Assembly: GCA_037179385.1 (NCBI GenBank) | Contig: CM074184.1 | Coordinates: forward strand, 14,030,001 to 14,094,000 | DNA: 64,000 bases | Reading direction: 5' to 3' | Origin: Holothuria scabra | Lineage: Eukaryota > Echinodermata > Holothuroidea > Aspidochirotida > Holothuriidae | In this document: piece after piece, positions 47,909 to 59,932 of the stretch | Numbering within the stretch: position 1 is the first letter of the stretch | Layout of the letters: the number at the start of each line of letters is the position of its first letter | Position numbers and translations under genes: made by a program | Notes under the pieces: generated by a model | What the model was told of the DNA's origin: nothing | Databases searched by the model: none | Seen by the model: only the letters and a program-made list of their open reading frames with translations

Positions 47909-50209
47909 CTTTGAACATTATCTCTCTGTATATAATAATTTGCCCCTTTCACCAAGCATTTAACAGCCCGCCGAAAAAATCCAAGACTAAAAGTTGCTTA
48001 GTCAAATTGGAACTCCATGACCGATATCATCTGTGCACAAAAGTTCATACTTCCTCGTGAAGACTGTCATTTCCCAGCTCAACCCAGAGCCATATATTGC
48101 TCTGGCTCGACCAAACTGTCAAAGCCTTTCTGATTGTTGAAAAGTTTGGTGACGTCACCACAGTGGGCGGGGCATGTGTTTTCACAAGACATCCGATCAC
48201 ATGAGAGCCTGACGCGACGGTTGTTGCTCCACATGAACTGTGAAAGTGAAACCGAGTTGTATGTGTGTGTGGTATCATCTGTCATCATAGGGAGTTTGAC
48301 AGCTTTGTCCAGGTTTACACAACACGGTCGATATACGTAGCGGCGCGGGTACGTGAATCGCACTACCGGTACAAGTTCATATCTAATCATATCAATCACC
48401 GAGCAGCCGTGCTAGCGAGTATCGGAGTGCTTTTAATTTGCAACTTTTGAGTGTCTCATATGTACGTATGTTGTACACCCGTCAACGGTAAATCTGAAAA
48501 TAAGGTTAGATTAGAGTGAGAGCCTCTGGCTGAGGTTACAGGCGCTCGGTGGCAAAATGAACAAAGGATTTACAAAGGAGTTTTACTGTTACTGTTAGGC
48601 CTACTTGTTAGCCTAACGTTAGGCCTAAGTTAGCCTACACTGGGTTACAATGTGTATGTCTAGCCTGTTCAGTGTACTGCAATAGCCTACAGACAGTGTA
48701 GGCTAGGGCCTTAACTAAAGTAATTGCCTAGGCCCAGCTAGCCTTATTTATTTTAAGAAAGAAAGAAAAGGGCTCTATCTAGGTTTCCGTACTCATGCAG
48801 TTAGAGGGTTAGAATTAGAGGGTTAGAAGAGTTACATCGCCTATGCAATAGTGGTTAAGGTCAGGCAGACACTAAGTTAGGTTTTAGGGTTACATTCGCA
48901 CAGTAGTACAGGGTTAGTATTGTTTGGCACAGGGATATATAAATGCATGTGCATACCTATGCATAGGTATTCCACTTCCGGGTATGCGGAAACCCAAGTA
49001 GTACCAAGAAAAGCTAAGTGTAGCAATGTTAGCTCTACCTAACTGCCCTATTTTATCAATTTTGGTTGTGCTCCAAGGTTTGAAATTAGCATAGGTTTAT
49101 CACGTCCTTCGGGCTTTCATTCTTTGTAAGTCACTTGGCTGGACACCTAAATTCCCTATCCCATAATTCGTCCTCAGTAATTATGTATGGACGGTTACAT
49201 AATTGCTCCCTACACATATAGTCCTTACTCCTGTGATTCCAAAGTTGCTGGTCTTTGACCATTCTTTGTCCAGACGAAATTATTTTTTTTCTTGTAGCAA
49301 AGGTACAGTACTGGCGCCCTATCTGTCACGCTTTCAACTCACCAACGCTAGTTTGACGATGGTTGACCAACTGCAGTTGATCAACTACTTTTTTCATCGT
49401 TAATTTCAATAGGATAATGGTAACATGTCAATCATGTCTGCGGAGTCTGGCCCCTAATCCTCAACTAGTCGATTCATTCATCAGTGTGTCTAGTCACCTT
49501 TGTGTCCAGCAGAGGAAGTCCTATTGTATCTTAAAAGGATTTTTAACTTTAAAGTCAAGTTTATTTGAGCAAGAGAGGTGTGTGGATGAGTGAAGACAGA
49601 ACAATAAACTGTCTGCCGTACGATCGATAAAGTAGTAGCAAGTAGTAAATTCCTACATATACTGTACGTACGATACTGGGCAAGTCTGCTTGAGCTTACT
49701 GTCAGTGCCGTAGGTGATCATGGTTGAAAAAAAATGGTAACCTCCTGACTGGAAAATTATGATCTTGCAGGGAGTTTCTTCAGTGTGAATGAGGAAATAA
49801 ATCAGCCATAGAGATATGTAACTTTTCCAAACATGAAGACTCATAGATTTTCTAGTTGAAAATATGACAGGTCTCCCTTGCCGTTACTGTTTTTAGAGTC
49901 CGTAAACAGTGTTATAGGACAAGCTGAGCGTCACTGGAAAATGAACACAGTGACCTTACTCCAGTTTCGGTCAAGAGCGCTCGTGATAATAAATGAAAAA
50001 AAAAATCATTTTTCCTTCTTCCAATTAAGCTAAACAGTAAAGTCAGCTACGTAGGTTTGCATTTGGAAGCTGGGCTAACCTCGGCTTCCGGATCGTTACT
50101 CCATCTCGCGCCGTGTGAAAGCACACTTTGACGAAAGGTTAATTAACTAAAAGTTTTGTCACTGTAGTGGGCACCCCTTGCTTCGTGTGTATCGTATTAC
50201 CATAACTAG
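47909..50209. other. Intergenic, possible regulatory or 5' exon region at 48120-48450
   Basis: The stretch 48120-48450 is CpG-richer than its surroundings (GACGTCACC, GGGCGGGGC, ACGCGACGG, GTAGCGGCGCGGGTACG) and could be a promoter or first exon, for example of SLC26A11 11 kb downstream. No open frame supports coding. The rest holds the TAGGCCTA patch and nothing else recognised. Confidence 0.35.
48590..48740. repeat. TAGGCCTA-rich patch
   Basis: Clustered TTAGGCCTAC, GTTAGCCTAAC and TAGGCTAGGGCC. Same character as 21741-22110. Confidence 0.55.
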
Positions 50210-51490
50210 TTCGGGATGGAAATTATAAGGAATAGTTCGTTCGTTTCACGAACGGAATATCGTAATATTTTCTTTCCAAAATCCCCTAATCATGTCGGAA
50301 CATTTGCATTATTTTACTGGACTGGGTTGTAGTTGCGTAAATGTACTGTAGCTACTATCCTGCTTCAACGAACCCGATGCAGAAAAATCATGACAATCTT
50401 AGTAGTTCTGGGCAGCAAAACAATTGCACCCGATTAACGTTTCCTATGGTTCCTTTCTGATATAAATATCCCCATACAATTTTTGCAGTTCTTGTCCAGA
50501 ACTTACGTCTTGTTTGGAAAGAATCTGCAACTGAAATGCACTTAAGTCAAATCCCCCAAAAATGCACGTTCGCAGAGATTTGTGATGTCATTTCTTGGGG
50601 AATTTAGCACGGGCTCGCCCTGCTGCGCTAGCCGGCTATATAAGCTTGTGAAGTGCAATCATCGTAACACAAACTCAATGGGAAAATCTGTCTCGAGACT
50701 GAGTATTTTCACACACTAAATCCCATAGGCGAAGGCGCGAGTTGTGATTGGCTGGCTAGCATCAACGCAATTGAACCAATCACGATGCACAAGCCAATTT
50801 AAATTTTGCAATGGATCGTACCGATATGATGTCACCGAGAAAAATACAACGCCTTGTTTGGCGGTAAAAACAGACGCACACAAGTCTACTGCATGCGTGG
50901 GCCAAGAAGTTTGCTGCCGGAGACCACGTGCATCGTTCTTTACGTTTGCAATGACGTAGTATGACAACATTGCAGAAGTCCCACTGTACATAACATTACG
51001 AAAGGAATGCTGGGAATGGCTTAATTTATGCAAAAAATAACCACCAAAATACACAAGATTCTAGGTGCTGCGTGCACCAAACGTGCACGGATAATATGCT
51101 AAGCTGGGGGATCTGAAAAAACAGCGAAACACTGCGACTCGATAGTCTGTACTATGTGTTTTGTGTAGCACAGCTTGTACAGCAGCTTACGCGGGCTTTC
51201 TGCGAGACTGCAAGGAATACATCTTCAATGCAATTCTAAATATAACGGCAGTTAATACTACAGGGTTTTAGGGGAAAATATCAAACGATTACTCCCATGG
51301 CGGGGGTAAAATTTATTCGTTTTTAATTATTAATGTATCCCGTTTTGGCGGGAAGTTGAAGGATTGAGTAATTACGGGAATTTTTCATGAAACCAAGAGC
51401 AAGTTTTAAGTATATTTTAGCCTCTTTTTCCAGTTTGCATATTATCGGTGGTAATGGCCAGCTGATGAGCAGAATTTTACCAATGCCGAT
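50210..51490 (+). repeat. Second copy of the 4.8-6.1 kb element interior
   Basis: Same orientation as 4790-6130 and recognisably homologous along its length. Shared blocks include TTTGCATT..TTTTACTGG near the start, AAATATCCCCAT, CTAGCCGGCTATA, the CCAATCACGATGCA region, and a right end with CCCGTTTTGGCGGGA then TCGGTGGTAATG. No terminal repeats were found around it. This copy has an intact TATA-like GGCTATATAAGC near 50635, which in the first copy reads GGCTATAGAAGC. Confidence 0.75.
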
Positions 51491-52689
51491 TATTTACCGA
51501 CAATGGAATAATCGGCCCTCGGTCGAACACTAGATGAAATTTAATATTACGGTGAGGGGCTCTCTATTCCTTAAAGTTGTTCATAGTTATATTGCTGTAT
51601 GAAGCCCTCTGTAGTATCAGTGCCGAAGTATCAGTGCCGTAGCACACTGCGCACATTCATGACTGCTTTTTGTTTCTGTACGGGCAGGAATCACTCATGA
51701 CACAATGTTCCGCACTCAACTGTACACAGCAGTACACTGTACAACTACATACTATTTTCAATGAAGGACTGATAATCCCCTCGCTATCGATCGGCCAGCC
51801 TCCCTATTGAAATTTCCCAGCGCTTTGTGCCTCAATGTTGCACGTGAAAAGAGAGTGCAACGTTGACTAACAATGGGCGGAACTTCAAAGGAAATATCAG
51901 GAAGGAGGAGGGGTCGTTGATTCGAGTTGACTACAAGTTGACACAGAAAAGATTCCACTAGCTGATCAACGTCTGCCAAGTTGAAAGTCAACTTGGAGTG
52001 TGACAGATACGGCGCCAGAACAGTAGGACCTAAAATGTTAATTTGCTATCATAAATTACCTTTTCCAAATCCTGTTCAACTATTGCAACTATTTTTGATG
52101 ACTTGAAACCTTTGAAAAGGTCCAAAAATTTGGAATAAAATCATCAACTTTGCAACTTCTGAAAATTTACTTCAGTGCTCGAAATATTTGTTTACATTAC
52201 AACACTCATGCCTATTACTGTGATGTCACTAAGAACGTTTGCATAAGTCCCAAGGGTCCACTGTTCAAGTTGCCCACATTGACGCAACAGTTACACTCAT
52301 TAGCATATAGTTGTAAGCAAAGTTTCAAAGTCACATAGTAAAATTAAGAAATTCTATTGCGCAAAAAAATTGGCGATTTTTCAAAGTTTTGACCCTTTCT
52401 GGGAGATTACAGTGATCAAAAAGAGTATGGTTGTGCCTGACTTGTAGAAGAACAGTTATGGCATTAAATGAGTCTTTTAGGTAAAAAATTTGCTGTCAGA
52501 AGGAAGTTGATTTCAGTGTTTAAAACTTCCACTGATCCTTCTGCTTGTTAAAACAGTTAGAGTAAGGACTGTGTATAGGGAGTATAGTGAATGACCACAG
52601 TCTTTTACTGAGGACTAGCCCATAATATGTGAGTTAAAGTTACTGTGTCAGGCTCGTAACTAGCTGAACGTTTTTGCTTGTATCTAGAC
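51491..52689. other. No gene recognised
   Basis: A minus-strand frame at 51758-51991 lacks an ATG and has no recognisable domain. AAGTTGACTTTCAACTTGG (51978-51996) is an imperfect palindrome. Confidence 0.45.
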
Positions 52690-52697
52690 CTATGTGC

Positions 52698-53978
52698 TAG
52701 TGTTTGCACAGGTAACCCAGGTACCGGGGTACCCGCCCGCCATCGTATTACCCGGTTCCAAATCTACTACCCGAATCTTAAAAAAAAATGCATGCAAAAA
52801 GGATCACCCCATTTAGGCCATTGCCCACGGTAATGAACCAAAATATTTTGCCAATTTGGTAAACATTCTCCGAGACCGAGAATGAAGGGAGCCCCTAGAA
52901 ATTATGTGTAAATTTGAAAGTTGTGTGTACTTCGTTTCCGAATTTGAGATTTTTATCAGCGTGCGGCCCGATCGCGCTATCATCACATAGTGAGTTACTT
53001 CCCACACATCACATGTACAGTATATCACTTATGAACTTGCGCGCAAGTAAGCTATCTGACGGCCCATTCAAAATCACATTGTACTGTTTCATGCGCAGAC
53101 ATGACAGACATATCACCCCTGCCCAGCTTGCAAAGACACTGCCCGACGGTAACGTTCGGCAGGCTAGGTAAACTGAGCCTTGCATGTATACGATCTTATA
53201 ATTAATACGGTATGCCACCTCGAGTAATATCCTCGAATATCTCATAAAGGTTAAATGTGTCAGTTTTACGCAAATCAACACTTTGCCACTATATATTTTA
53301 GTAAAACGACATCAATGTAATAACACCGTAAACATTCACGCAAAAAGTTTTTGAAACAGGCCATTACACATTACGTTATTTTGCCCCAAAATGGCGCTCG
53401 CACAGACTACGAAGTTTATGTGTGAAAGCTATGTTACTGTGCCTGGATGTCAACACAAGGCTTGCTACATAAGAACATACATACCCCATTAGTGATAATT
53501 CCAATGTACATTGTACGATAGTGTGAGGGTTTGTTTACAATAGGTAATTTTGGACATGCAAGAGAATACCATAATACAGGGCTCTGATTGGTTGATGTTT
53601 ATAAATCAGTGTTATAAAAGGAGAAGCTTCGAGCTCTTAGTATGCTTGCTCCTTGGTAGGAAAGCGTCCCAAAATTCAATATCAAATTGATATAGGCCTT
53701 GGGAAGTACTACTTTTCTTATTTTGTTGTTTCTTTTACTTGTTATTTTGATTTAAAACAAAACAAGACGATAAAACCTTCTGACAAATCAAATGTTTTTG
53801 AACTGAATTGGGAATGTGATTGCTACACCTTTCCAGTACAGCTTTAAATGTTACCATGCAGGTCTTTTGGAGTATGCCTTACAAAATGCTCATAACTTTT
53901 AGTCACCATAACACCGGTTAACCCGGGTATGGCGATCAGGTACCCGGGTCCTATTTTTAAGTACCTGTGCAAACACTA
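52698..53978. mobile_element. hAT-like non-autonomous element, copy 2 (1.28 kb)
   Basis: Same family as 20402-21740, in the opposite orientation. Ends begin TAGTGTTTGCACAGGTA. Perfect 8-bp target duplication CTATGTGC at 52690-52697 and 53979-53986, as expected for hAT transposition. Subterminal ACCCGGGTA palindromes are present; no transposase ORF. Confidence 0.9.
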
Positions 53979-54614
53979 CTATGTGCACAACTGGCTGAAA
54001 TGCTCAGCCAGAATGAACCTTCTATTAAAATACTAGGAAACTTCAAAGTGAGTAGTGCTTGGAAGAAAAACAGTAGAAATCAAAGTCTGCATTTTTTTTT
54101 TTTTTATGTCTTTGTTTTTATTTCTTGATCATGCAATTTTTATTTCAGTTTACACTCATGTACTCAATCAGTGCAGTTGATCGATTCATAAACACTAGTA
54201 GACAGGTATTAAAGCTGAAGCCTTATGGCTTCTTATTAAACTGTCTGTTTTTCCTGCTCATCAACAAAGAGTGTTGGTATGCTTATATACTGTATGCACA
54301 TTGCACATACTGTTCTGCAGTGTGCAACAGTTTTGAAACCACGATGTAAATTGCTCCAATTGGAAGTTAATTTGGGTAAAAATATAATATGGTTACAGCA
54401 AGGAAATTTAGTAACTATGGCATGTATTGACAAATTCGTACAATACACAAACAAGATCCATCACACAAAAAATGAAACCTACACACAAAGAGCAAATCTG
54501 GCCTATTTTGGCATTTTGGCTCTAATTTAGAATCAGTAGCGGGAACCCACAGTACATCATACGTACGCATAGTAACAGGGTAAGTGTTACACTTAGGGTT
54601 AGGGATACAATACA

Positions 54615-55158
54615 CATAACATAACATAACAGGTTGAAGGGTAAAGGAGGGCCAAGGCCCCATAAGTTGCCCTGAAGTCCAGGTCCTAATCATTTGACTC
54701 ATCAAAGATCCAATGCCAGGGTGAGCGGGGATGAACACCGGTGAACTTCGCCTTCTCTTTTCAATTACTGCTCAGAGGTAATGAGGCAGGCGTGTACTAA
54801 TCGCTCCCAATCCTGCTCCCAGGACCGCCACTTAACAACGTACGTGCGCGTATCCCCAGCCTTTAGCCACTTTCCCAAAGGGGGGATGGAGGTTATACTT
54901 GCTCTGCACCACTGCTCAACATCTGAACTAAGCAAGCGGACAACTTCCTCAGTCGGACAACTTCCTGAAACGGACAACCAAATGCCCAATTTTGTAATTT
55001 ACCAATTTATTTTAAACCCCCTCAGCATCACTGTGGACAGCTATGCTGAACAAGCTAATTTTTAGACCCTGGAAAATTTCCAAGTGGTTCCACCGGGATT
55101 TGATCCGGGGACCTTCAGCATTCAAGGCAGTATGCTCAAACCACCGAGCCATCTCCAC
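54615..55158 (-). mobile_element. tRNA-headed SINE with CR1 3' tail
   Basis: On the minus strand: a tRNA-like head (55158-55084) with A-box-like TGGCTCGGTGG and B-box-like GGATCAAATCC, and an anticodon loop CTTGAAT between CTGC and GC. Then comes a body of about 400 bases. The tail complements CATAACATAACAGGTTGAAG..TAAAGGAGGGCC..AGGCCCCATAAG..TGCC and is nearly the same as the 3' end of CR1 copy A at 46288-46345. This is the standard design of a SINE mobilised by a partner LINE. The open frame at 54765-54989 within it is incidental. Confidence 0.8.
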
Positions 55159-55737
55159 CCACCCAAATACAAATGTGTTCGTGTACGCATGTATACATAC
55201 GTATGCATAGTTAGAAAGTTAGGGTGGGCTATATGTAGGTATGCACACTCGGGAATATATACCCCATTGTATGTTCAAATATGCATACGTATGTATACCG
55301 TTACATAAATGTCTGTATAATTACTTGGCTATAGGCATACGCATATTTTTGTAATACATACGTATATATATGTCTTTATATAGTAAGTAGTACTATCAGA
55401 CAATTCTTATACTATTATAAAACCCCTCCACCAGCAACTGCTCTCATAGCACAGCAGCAGGTGCGCTGGTTAATATGCTATACCGGTATGTCAGGGGTGC
55501 AAATACAGGTTTGACCAATGCTTTTCATTCTTCTACAGCATTAATAATTCACTTTTTTCCACAGCAAATACATCATACTGCTCTTCTCAAGTGGAGAGAA
55601 AAAAAAATGCAGTTTACTACAGGGGAAAAAATTAAAAAAAATCACTTTGTTTTTCTGAAGAAATAAAATTAAAGTTTCAGAGCCCTTTTTTGATTCCTTG
55701 CCGAAAGCAGGCAAGGAATCTATGTGATGGTGATGTC

Positions 55738-55794
55738 GTGTGTATATGTGTTTGTGTGTGTGTGTATGTGTGTGTGTGTGTGTGTGTATGTGAC
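55738..55794 (+). repeat. (TG)n microsatellite
   Basis: Interrupted TG run with TATG steps, immediately before the ~150-bp satellite. Confidence 0.9.
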
Positions 55795-55799
55795 GCTTT

Positions 55800-57430
55800 G
55801 GCTTGTAAACACGATATCTCAAGAAGGGTAAGTGTGACTAACCTGGTATTTGGTGTGTAGGTTGGTCATATTAAGTAGATGATCCCTATTGTTTTTGGTG
55901 GAGATCAAAGGTCATTTGGGGTCACGAGAGGTCAAAAGGTCAAAACTTTGTAAACACGATATCTCGAGAACGGTACATGTGACTATGCTCATATTTGGTG
56001 TGTAGATTGGTCATATTGAGAAGATGATGATCCCTATCGATTTTTGTGGAGGTCAAAGGTCATTTGGGGTCACGAGAAGTAAATAGGTAAATTCCTTAGA
56101 AATTGCTTGTAAACACGGTATCTCAAGAAGGGTAAGTGTGACTAATCTCATATTTGGTGTGTGCATTGACCATATTGAGTAGATCATTCCTATTGCTTGT
56201 GGCGGAGATCAAAGGTCATTTGGGGTCACGAGAGGTCAAAAGGTCAAAACTTCGTAAACACGATAACTCGAGAACGGTACATGTGACTATGCTCATATTT
56301 GGTGCGTAGATTGGACATATTGAGTAGATGATCCCTATCGATTTTCGTGGAGGTCAAAGGTCATTTGGGGTCACGAGAAGTAAATAGGTAAATTCCTTAG
56401 AAATTGCTTGTAAACACGGTATCTCAAGAAGGGTAATTGTGACTAATCTCTTATTTGGTGTGTGTATTGACCATATTGAGTAGATGATCCCTTTTGTTTG
56501 TGGCGGAGATCAAAGGTCATTTGGGGTCACGAGAGGTGAAAAGGTCAAAACTTTGTAAACACGATAACTCAAGAACGGTACATGTGACTATGCTCATATT
56601 TGGTGTGTGGGTTGGACATATTGAGTAGATGATCCCTATCAATTTTCGTGGAGGTCAAAGGTCATTTGGGGTCAGGAGAAGTAAATAGGTAAATTCCTTA
56701 GAAATTGCTTGTAAACACGGTATCTCAAGAAGGGTGAGTGTGACTTATCTCATATTTGGTGTGTGCATTGGCCATATTGAGTAGATGATCCCTATCGATT
56801 TTCGTGGAGATCAAAGGTCATTTGGGGTCGCGAGAGGTCAAAAGGTCAAAACTTCGTAAACACGATATCTTGAGAACGGTACATGTGACTGCTCATATTT
56901 GGTGTGTGGGTTGGTCATATTGAGTAGATGATTCCTATCATTTTTGGTGGAGATCAAAGGTCATTTGGGGTCACAAGAGGTCAAAAGGTCAAAACTTCGT
57001 AAACACAATAACTCGAGAACGGTACATGTGACTATGCTCATATTTGGTGTGTGGGTTGGTTATATTGAGTAAATGATCCCTATTGATTTTCATGGAGGTC
57101 AAAGGTCATTTGGGGTCACGAGAAGTAAATAGGTAAATTCCTTAGAAATTGCTTGTAAACACGGTATCTCAAGAAGGGTAATTGTGACTAATCTCATATT
57201 TGGTTTGTGCATTGGCCATATTGATTAGATGATCCCTATCAATTTTCGTGGAGATCAAAGGTCATTTGGGGTAACCAGAGTTCAAAAGGTCAAAACTTCG
57301 TAAACACGATATCTCAAGATCGGTACATGTGACTGTGCTCATATTTGGCGAGTGTGTTGGCCATATTGAGTAGATGTTCCCTATTGTTTTTGGTGGAGGT
57401 CAAAGGTCATTTGGGGTCATGAGAGTAATG
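55800..57430 (+). repeat. ~150-bp satellite, dimeric period ~300 bp
   Basis: About eleven units alternate between an A type (GTAAACACGGTATCTCAAGA, AGGGTAA) and a B type (ACACGATATCTCGAGAACGG, TACATGTGACTATGCTC). Every unit shares CATATTTGGTGTGT, CATATTGAGTAGATGATCCC and GGTCAAAGGTCATTTGGGGT. B-type units follow GAGAGGTCAAAAGGTCAAAA; A-type units usually follow GAAGTAAATAGGTAAATTCC. No ORF. A decayed relative lies at 61690-61880. Confidence 0.93.
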
Positions 57431-57879
57431 ATGGTAAATTCCTAAATACCATGTACTATCAGACATTCATTTGTAAGGAGTGTCAGGTAATCACGCTCCT
57501 TGTTTTTAGAAAAATAGTTTTAGGAGCAATCATCCCAATGAATTAACCCAGACCAACCTGTGCTCGTCAAAACATCTGAAAAATTTACCTTAGCATGCAG
57601 CTGTTAGGTACAGTATCACCTGATGATTTTCCTCAATCCAGAAAAAAACAGAAAAAATAACTACATGTGGTTGACTTTCATATAAAAACAAACTGAACAA
57701 GTTTTTAACTGATACACAAGCAAAATTCACTCTGATGGGAGTCCCTGCTGGCATATGCCTCAGTAACTGCAGTATCCTGGTATATGTAGTACATGTTGTT
57801 ACCTCAATGTATATAAAAGCTTACCTAACTAGGGAGTGAGATGAAAATAAATTATCTGCAACAAATTTGGTTAAGGTCT

Positions 57880-58660
57880 TTGAGTTGATTCATAAAATTT
57901 TCTACTGATTGGACACAGTGAACATGCTCAGGTGATTAGTTCCAGCTAGGTATGGTCCAAGGATGAAGAGAATTTTGGTAGTGTTTGTTTGTGGAGAGGT
58001 GGGGTGAAATATCTTCCACTAGTAGGATGAGTAGTCTATCAGGCATGTTTCTAAGGGTCAATTGATGAGGTAACCCACTATATTGTTTTGAAAGAGACCA
58101 TGTGTTCCTTCATACATAACAACAAGGCCAGCCTGAAAGTCATTAAGCCTCCAGACTGTCCCATTTTCTGATTTATCATTTTAGTGACACTGGCTTAGAT
58201 ACTGTAATTGTTTAAGAACATTTTCTGTTGAATTCTTTTCAGATTGTGTATATTAGTCCCAAACCATACAGCAGTAACCAAGAATAGGCCATACAAAATC
58301 AAAGTATAATGTAGTCTTAGTATCGACTTAACGCTTCCAAAATTACACCTTATAAGGCCCAAAGATCAGTTAATCTCAAACACCACCTGGTTGTTACAGT
58401 ATGTCTCTTCCAGTCCGTTATAGAGGAGAGCTTTAGGCCTAAATGTAGGTGATGGTTTGCATGCTCGAGTGTGTGATTTCCTGTTTGATAATAACATGGC
58501 ATTGAATTTGTTTTATATGGTTGACTCTCATTGTAAAACTCTATGATTTATTTCCACCATTTGCCAATTAATTCCCACAGACACAAGTTGTCAACATGTT
58601 GAAGGGTTTTTGTGTCATTTCCCAATACAGTAAACAACCATCAGTGAATAATCTAACGTT
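57880..58660 (-). pseudogene. Degenerate non-LTR retrotransposon reverse transcriptase
   Basis: Reading the minus strand with several frameshifts and stops gives the C-terminal half of a LINE reverse transcriptase. In order: LFTVLGNDTKTLQHVDNLCL and a degenerate W..W..FN..K block, then FVWPILGYCCMVWD (canonical LVRPILEYA..VWDP), NIHNLKRIQQKMF (canonical L..VQ.RA.RF), and finally NSLHPWTIPSWN (canonical SFFPRTI.DWN). It differs clearly from the CR1 copies here, so it is another, older family. Confidence 0.7.
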
Positions 58661-59932
58661 ATATTTGATATTTGCATCAACACTAAATCAGAAGGTTGGG
58701 GGAAACTGTTAGACCACTATATGCTACATGTTGGGCAGAATAAAAAAAAAACAGTAAAATACATAGACCTATTTCCAAATAGCAATTACAATGAATTGTT
58801 GGATAGAAGTTTGTCTTTCTGACCTATACCTGTCATTAGGGCTGTGAAAGTTTAGCAAAATAACTAAAGGTTTAACCTCAAAAATTTGCGATCATTTAGC
58901 GATTAATCGCAATTACCTTATCACAAAAAAAGTTATTTCAGTATGTAGTGACTGATACTGAATGAAATGCAAAAAAAATAAATTGTTGTTATATTGCAAG
59001 GTAAAATCAAATTATTCTGAAACTTTGAAGCCTACAAGGTTCATATATATCCAGAATGTTCCATTTAACTAAAACCAGGGATCATCAGAGTATAAAAAAT
59101 TACAAATGGATAAAAACTCTCAAAAACAGGTTTAGCGATTAATTGCTACACATTCACAGCCCTACCTGTCATTTCATTGTCCATGCATACATTTGCGTTG
59201 ATGGATGCATCTACGTAAATTTGTCAACATTGAAGAAATTTCATGTTCTTTGTGTGGACAATAGGACTTGTGTAGAAAATTACATGCTCCAATATTAAAT
59301 TTTGTGCAAATGGTTAGGTTGAAATGATTTTTTCCCCTACGTAGAATTCCTCCTAATGTATGCGTTTTTCATATGACTAGTGTTATACTGTAGGTATAGC
59401 CATTCCTGCAACACTAATGTACTAATTTTGGTCCTACCTTAATATGGGGCAAAATCTTAAAATTCATTACACTTCAAATTGAAATCCGACTGATTTTCTG
59501 CTACATATGAGCACTTTGAAGTTGTGGAGTAATTGACCATATGATGCTTGCGACACTTGTTATGTATGTGTAATATATAATGTATTGTGATAACACATAA
59601 TTAGTTGAAAATGCCTGTGAAAACAGTCGCTAATTGGGAACAACATGTAAGACCAACCACATAACTTACGTTTGTTGTGAAGAAGATATTTGCATGATAG
59701 GATATAATTACTTCAGAAGTGTAGCATTATCTTTGATACAGCTATCTTATAAATGAATAAATATCAGCCTGTAGTACAGTACAGTCGATGGAATGTTGTA
59801 TGTTGTATTCCTTTACTGCCTTACAGATCATAAATGAAGATATCTTGATAATCACAGGATATCAAACACTCACTACCTGAAACTGTGCCAACCCTGTTGA
59901 CCGATTAAACCAGTCCTGGACATTGCTTTACA
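58661..59932. other. Region upstream of SLC26A11 start codon
   Basis: AT-rich, with inverted pieces of AGCGATTAATCGC/GCGATTAATTGC near 58895 and 59133, possibly ends of a small element. No promoter motif stands out. An acceptor-like TTACAG at 59826 precedes the coding start. Confidence 0.45.

Noticed and set aside
51758..51991. Possible first exon (VDQLVESFLCQLVV...)
   Set aside because: No ATG, no splice donor in frame where the protein-like part ends, and no family match.
55084..55158. A functional tRNA gene on the minus strand
   Set aside because: The T-arm has a mismatch, the anticodon stem is weak, and the sequence continues into a SINE body and CR1 tail.
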